From JAWLFI01 sp964627995 (GTDB taxonomy: Bacteria > Bacteroidota > Bacteroidia > Chitinophagales > Saprospiraceae): a stretch of 64,000 bases of DNA. A model generated the notes under the pieces. That model was not told the origin of the DNA. It did no database searches and saw only the letters and a list, made by a program, of their open reading frames with translations. Positions 60,566 through 64,000 of the stretch are shown here, one piece after another (the first letter of the stretch is position 1; each line of letters starts with the position of its first letter). A program made the translations under genes and the position numbers. The stretch lies in contig CAZVLN010000005.1 in assembly GCA_964627995.1 (NCBI GenBank), positions 1-64,000 of the forward strand. The letters run 5' to 3'.

Positions 60566-60967
60566 TCAGTTGATTGAACAAAGGACTTCACCTCCTACGT
60601 TCATTTTTCTCGCCTCTTTATCTGTCACAATCCCTTTTGATGTTGAGATTATAGCAACACCTAAACCATTCTTCACTCTGGGTATGTCCCCTGCTGCGGC
60701 AAAATACCGCAAACCGGGCTTACTTAATCGCTTCATCTCCCGAATCACAGGCTCCTGAGAGTTAGGTTCGTATTTCAGTGCGATCTTGATAATACCTTGC
60801 TTATCATCTTCGATAAACTTATACCGATGAATGAAGCCTTGTTCATACAAGATTTCAGTCAATCGCTTTTTCATATTTGAAGCAGGAATATTAACAATAC
60901 GGTGTTTTGCCATTTGGGCATTACGAATCCGAGTTAAGAAATCTGCTATAGGGTCATTCATTGCCAT
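60566..60967 (-). CDS. rpsH: 30S ribosomal protein S8
   Basis: A 133-residue protein. DPIADFLTRIRNAQMAKHRI at the start and GLGVAIISTSKGIVTDKEAR near the end are diagnostic. A second ATG two codons in (MNDPIADF) is an equally plausible start. In E. coli S8 represses the spc operon; I could not identify such a site here. Confidence 0.97.
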   Translation of the reverse strand: MAMNDPIADFLTRIRNAQMAKHRIVNIPASNMKKRLTEILYEQGFIHRYKFIEDDKQGIIKIALKYEPNSQEPVIREMKRLSKPGLRYFAAAGDIPRVKNGLGVAIISTSKGIVTDKEARKMNVGGEVLCSIN

Positions 60968-60990
60968 AACTATACCTTCTGCTTATTAAA

Positions 60991-61260
60991 CTACCAACTT
61001 GCTTTTGTGATACCTGGAATTTCTCCATTTAATGCCATCTCGCGAAATTTAACTCTACATAGACCAAATTTACGCATATAACCTTTAGGACGTCCAGTCA
61101 ATCTACAACGATTGTGCAGACGAACTTTGGAGGAATTTTTAGGAAGTTTATCCAATTCATCGTAGCGCCCTTCTTCTTTAAGCTTCTTTCTTAAATCGGC
61201 ATATTTCGCTACCATTTTTTGACGTTTCTCTTCTCTAGCTATAAGTGACTTCCGAGCCAT
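60991..61260 (-). CDS. rpsN: 30S ribosomal protein S14, long zinc-free type
   Basis: An 89-residue protein. MARKSLIAREEKRQKMVAKY and RCRLTGRPKGYMRKFGLCRV are diagnostic. The short zinc form has four cysteines in about 60 residues; this is the longer form with only two, so no zinc site. Gap to rplE 3 bp. Confidence 0.96.
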   Translation of the reverse strand: MARKSLIAREEKRQKMVAKYADLRKKLKEEGRYDELDKLPKNSSKVRLHNRCRLTGRPKGYMRKFGLCRVKFREMALNGEIPGITKASW

Positions 61261-61263
61261 ATC

Positions 61264-61821
61264 CTAATTATTTTTATTCTTAAAGGGCAATCCCAAATAT
61301 TTCAACAAAGCATATGCCTCTGCATCAGTTTTGGCGGTAGTAACAAATGTTACATCCATTCCCTTGATCTTATTAATCTTATCCATATTCAATTCGGGAA
61401 AAATAACATGTTCTGTGATTCCCATATTATAATTACCCCTCCCATCAAAACTCTTATCGCTTATCCCTCTAAAGTCACGCACACGAGGAAGTGAGACAGT
61501 AATAAATCTATCCAAAAATTCATACATCCGAATTTTTCTAAGAGTTACGCGGGAACCAATTGTCATCCCTTCTCGTAACTTAAAGTTTGATACAGACTTC
61601 TTAGCTTTTGTAGGGACAGCCTTTTGACCCGCTATGATCGACATCTCTTCCAATGCATCATCGACGATCTTTTTGTCCTGTGTAACATCACCTAATCCCT
61701 GGTTCAAACAAACCTTTGCGATGCGAGGAACTTCCATTAATGATTTGTATTTAAACTCTTCCATCAATTTAGGAACAACTTCCTCTCGATATTTCTTCTG
61801 TAATCTTGGTGAATAACTCAT
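61264..61821 (-). CDS. rplE: 50S ribosomal protein L5
   Basis: A 185-residue 5S rRNA-binding protein. MSYSPRLQKKYREEVVPKLM, KLREGMTIGSRVTLR and SLPRVRDFRGISDKSFDGRG are diagnostic. Its ATG overlaps the rplX stop by one base (TAATG), which indicates translational coupling. Confidence 0.97.
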   Translation of the reverse strand: MSYSPRLQKKYREEVVPKLMEEFKYKSLMEVPRIAKVCLNQGLGDVTQDKKIVDDALEEMSIIAGQKAVPTKAKKSVSNFKLREGMTIGSRVTLRKIRMYEFLDRFITVSLPRVRDFRGISDKSFDGRGNYNMGITEHVIFPELNMDKINKIKGMDVTFVTTAKTDAEAYALLKYLGLPFKNKNN

Positions 61822-62162
61822 TACTTAATAGTTTCTCCTGACTTTTTTGAATAACGAACTAACTTGTCCTCCTCATAACGACGCCCTATTCTTGTAGGCT
61901 CGCCTGACGAAGGATCAACCAACATCAAATTGGACATGTGTATTGGAGCAGGGATTTCTTTGATCCCTCCTTCAGACTCATTCGTAGGTCGCTGATGCTT
62001 TTTTACAATATTGATACCCTCAACAATAGCACGGTAGTCTGTAGGTACAACCTCTAAAATCTCTCCGCGTTCTCCTTTATATGCGCCACTAAGTACAACT
62101 ACCTGATCGCCTTTTTTAAACTTCAGTTTTCCTTGATGGCTATGTGACTTCTTCGTCTTCAT
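61821..62162 (-). CDS. rplX: 50S ribosomal protein L24
   Basis: A 113-residue assembly-initiator protein. The KOW motif FKKGDQVVVLSGAYKGERGE (about 15-34), NIVKKHQRPT and a final RYSKKSGETIK are diagnostic. It is coupled to rplE and follows rplN by 28 bp. Confidence 0.97.
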   Translation of the reverse strand: MKTKKSHSHQGKLKFKKGDQVVVLSGAYKGERGEILEVVPTDYRAIVEGINIVKKHQRPTNESEGGIKEIPAPIHMSNLMLVDPSSGEPTRIGRRYEEDKLVRYSKKSGETIK

Positions 62163-62190
62163 TACTTATTACTTTTTACTAAAATCCTAA

Positions 62191-62556
62191 TTAAAGAACT
62201 TCCGGGGCTAAAGATACTATTCGCATAAAATCTCTTTCCCTTAATTCTCGAGCTACAGGACCAAAAATCCGGGTACCTCTTGGTTCATCGGCTGGAGTTA
62301 ACAATACAACCGCATTGTCATCGAATCTTATAAAAGAGCCGTCTTTTCTACCTAATTCTTTCCGTGTTCGAACGACCACCGCCCGAGATACAGCACCTTT
62401 CTTAATTCCACCAGGTGTAGCATTTTTGACAGATACCACAATGATATCCCCAACTGATGCATATCGCTTCCGTGTACCACCTAATACTTTGATACACTGG
62501 ACGATTTTAGCACCGCTATTATCTGCAACTTTCAATCTTGTTTCTTGCTGGATCAT
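62191..62556 (-). CDS. rplN: 50S ribosomal protein L14
   Basis: A 121-residue protein. MIQQETRLKVADNSGAKIVQ, RGAVSRAVVVRTRKE-like GAVSRAVVVRTRKELGRKDG and TRIFGPVARELRERDFMRIV are diagnostic. Confidence 0.97.
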   Translation of the reverse strand: MIQQETRLKVADNSGAKIVQCIKVLGGTRKRYASVGDIIVVSVKNATPGGIKKGAVSRAVVVRTRKELGRKDGSFIRFDDNAVVLLTPADEPRGTRIFGPVARELRERDFMRIVSLAPEVL

Positions 62557-62581
62557 GACCAGTAATTTATATCTTATTCAA

Positions 62582-62842
62582 TTATTTCGCTCGCTCTAAT
62601 ATCTCAATCAATCGCCATCTCTTTTTAGCACTCAATGGACGAGTCTCTTCAATTCTAACCGTATCACCGGCATTACAATCGTTACCCGGATCGTGTGCAA
62701 AAAACTTTTTTGACTTTTTCATGAACTTACCATAAATAGGATGCTTGATCTTTCGCTCAACGAGAACGGTTATCGTTTTTTCCATTTTATCGCTTGCCAC
62801 AACCCCTATTCGGGATTTTCGTATAGATTTATTTTCCTCCAT
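62582..62842 (-). CDS. rpsQ: 30S ribosomal protein S17
   Basis: An 86-residue OB-fold protein that binds 16S rRNA early. KSRIGVVASDKMEKTITVLV, HPIYGKFMKKSKKFFAHD and TVRIEETRPLSAKKRWRL are diagnostic. It follows rpmC by 5 bp. Confidence 0.97.
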   Translation of the reverse strand: MEENKSIRKSRIGVVASDKMEKTITVLVERKIKHPIYGKFMKKSKKFFAHDPGNDCNAGDTVRIEETRPLSAKKRWRLIEILERAK

Positions 62843-62847
62843 GGGTA

Positions 62848-63108
62848 TTATGATTTACGTCTACGATTTCTTATTCTTTCTCTTTTAGCCATTACTGCAG
62901 AATCGGCATCGCTTAGCTCGCGATTACGCAACTCTGTTTTCATACGCGCAATATCTCTCCTCATCTTCCGAATCCGAATGGGGCTATCTAAACCCTTACT
63001 GGCATGATCAAACTTCAATTGAACATACTCTCTTTCAGTAGACCGCAATTTTTCCTGAATATCCTCAACGGATAGTTCCTTCAGATCTTGCATAAAATTA
63101 TTTGGCAT
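62848..63108 (-). CDS. rpmC: 50S ribosomal protein L29
   Basis: An 86-residue protein at the exit tunnel. DLKELSVEDIQEKLRSTERE and IRKMRRDIARMKTELRNRE are diagnostic. It is longer than the usual 60-70 residues because of a C-terminal basic helix ending RIRNRRRKS. A Met at residue 6 (MQDLKEL) could be the true start. Confidence 0.95.
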   Translation of the reverse strand: MPNNFMQDLKELSVEDIQEKLRSTEREYVQLKFDHASKGLDSPIRIRKMRRDIARMKTELRNRELSDADSAVMAKRERIRNRRRKS

Positions 63109-63122
63109 AGCAATATTTTTAC

Positions 63123-63542
63123 TTATCCAGCGTAATCTGGCCGGACAACAAATTTTGTAATCAATGGCAACTTCTGAGCCGCCAATCTCAATGCTTCCTG
63201 AGCAGTTTCGGTATCTACCGCTCCCACCTCGAATAAAATACGTCCTGGCTTAATTTCAGCAACGTAATGATCTAAAGCACCTTTACCTTTACCCATACGT
63301 ACCTCCTGAGGCTTCTTCGTAATAGGCTTATCTGGGAAAATACGAATCCAAACCTTCCCTTCACGCTTCATATAACGCGTCATAGCGATACGTGCTGATT
63401 CTATTTGACGACTTGTTATACGACCTCGACTCATCGCTTTCAACCCAAAGGATCCAAATGCCACACGACTACCCTTCTGAGCTAAACCGCGATTTCGACC
63501 CTTTTGCTGTTTCCTGTATTTTGTTCTTTTCGGCTGTAACAT
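63123..63542 (-). CDS. rplP: 50S ribosomal protein L16
   Basis: A 139-residue protein near the peptidyl transferase centre. MLQPKRTKYRKQQKGRNRG, VWIRIFPDKPITKKPQEVRM and GKGKGALDHYVAEIKPGRIL are diagnostic. It follows rpsC by 68 bp. Confidence 0.97.
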   Translation of the reverse strand: MLQPKRTKYRKQQKGRNRGLAQKGSRVAFGSFGLKAMSRGRITSRQIESARIAMTRYMKREGKVWIRIFPDKPITKKPQEVRMGKGKGALDHYVAEIKPGRILFEVGAVDTETAQEALRLAAQKLPLITKFVVRPDYAG

Positions 63543-63610
63543 GACTCTTTTTCTTTAAACTTCATCTGCTTTTTCAAAAGCGTGGCAAAGATAGATAAAT
63601 TAATGGGTTC

Positions 63611-64000
63611 TTACCGTCTTCTAGACTTTCTTTTTCCTCTTTTATCTCGATTTCCCTTAGCAATACCTATGTGAGGTGATAAATCACGCTTACCTAGTAC
63701 TTCACCTTTGCAAATCCAGACTTTTACACCAATTTTACCATATACTGTATTGGACTCAACTAGCGCATAATCAATATCAGCTCTGAAGGTATGCAATGGC
63801 GTACGCCCCTGCTTGAATTCCTCCGTTCGCGCCATATCGGCTCCATTCAATCTACCAGCAATACGGATTTTTATCCCCTCCGCTCCTGCTCGCATAGTGC
63901 TCTGAATAGCCATTTTTGTAGCTCGTCTAAAGTTAATTCGGGCTTCAAGTTGGCGAGCGACAGTTTCCGCAACAATATATGCATCAAGCTCGGGCTTTCG
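63611..64000 (-). CDS. rpsC: 30S ribosomal protein S3 (5' end beyond window)
   Basis: The last 129 codons of rpsC are present. The frame is open to the window edge, reading KPELDAYIVAETVARQLEAR upstream of an internal Met at 63913, so the visible Met is not the start. KIRIAGRLNGADMARTEEFK and YGKIGVKVWICKGEVLGKRD are diagnostic of the C-terminal domain at the mRNA entry site. The KH domain and start lie outside. Confidence 0.96.
   Translation of the reverse strand, partial: RKPELDAYIVAETVARQLEARINFRRATKMAIQSTMRAGAEGIKIRIAGRLNGADMARTEEFKQGRTPLHTFRADIDYALVESNTVYGKIGVKVWICKGEVLGKRDLSPHIGIAKGNRDKRGKRKSRRR

Overview
The window looks like a core-genome segment from a member of the Bacteroidota, most likely of the Saprospiria (Saprospira/Lewinella-like). 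The evidence: type IX secretion (T9SS) genes (gldJ, porP/sprF-like, porU, porV); a fused lpxC-fabZ gene; starts without Shine-Dalgarno sequences; repeated matches to the Bacteroidota sigma-A -7 box TAnnTTTG; and a crtD-cruF-crtZ carotenoid cassette of the kind expected to make saproxanthin- or myxol-type pigments. The placement is inference, since no 16S gene is present.

Layout. 1-2100: a thiolase gene surrounded by GC-rich structured repeats. 2100-9100 (minus strand): a zinc-ribbon membrane protein, a polyprenyl-phosphate sugar transferase, a lipoprotein, a Gfo/Idh/MocA dehydrogenase, a small membrane protein and alaS. 9300-10800 (plus): an M23 peptidase and a MerR regulator. 10800-14800 (minus): lpxD, lpxC-fabZ and lpxA of lipid A synthesis, then an ABC ATPase. 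14900-21450 (plus): hemC, a degenerate exonuclease, hemD, a TMTC-like membrane/TPR protein, recN and fabI. 21450-28650: two repeats, a porin, a LOG-family protein, an NtrC-type regulator lacking its DNA-binding domain, a glycosyltransferase and recR. 28800-33900: a 2-oxoacid dehydrogenase E2, a Glu/Leu-type dehydrogenase, an arginase-fold protein without metal ligands, and murF.

33900-41500 is a T9SS locus: murF, gldJ and porP on the minus strand, diverging from porU and porV on the plus strand. It is followed by RNase P RNA, which faces porV across a shared terminator. 42200-48000 holds an NtrY-like sensor kinase and the carotenoid cassette. 48200-52450 (minus) holds a yeast-type cytosine deaminase homologue, sucD, a DivIC/FtsB protein, eno and carA. 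52750-64000 (minus) is the spc/alpha ribosomal protein cluster from rpsC (cut by the window edge) to rplQ, with secY, map, infA and rpoA.

The most unusual non-coding content is a set of seven intergenic GC-rich elements of about 120-175 bp. They have conserved heads, centres and tails separated by hairpins whose sequence varies between copies while the pairing is kept. No tRNA, rRNA, CRISPR array or insertion sequence was seen.
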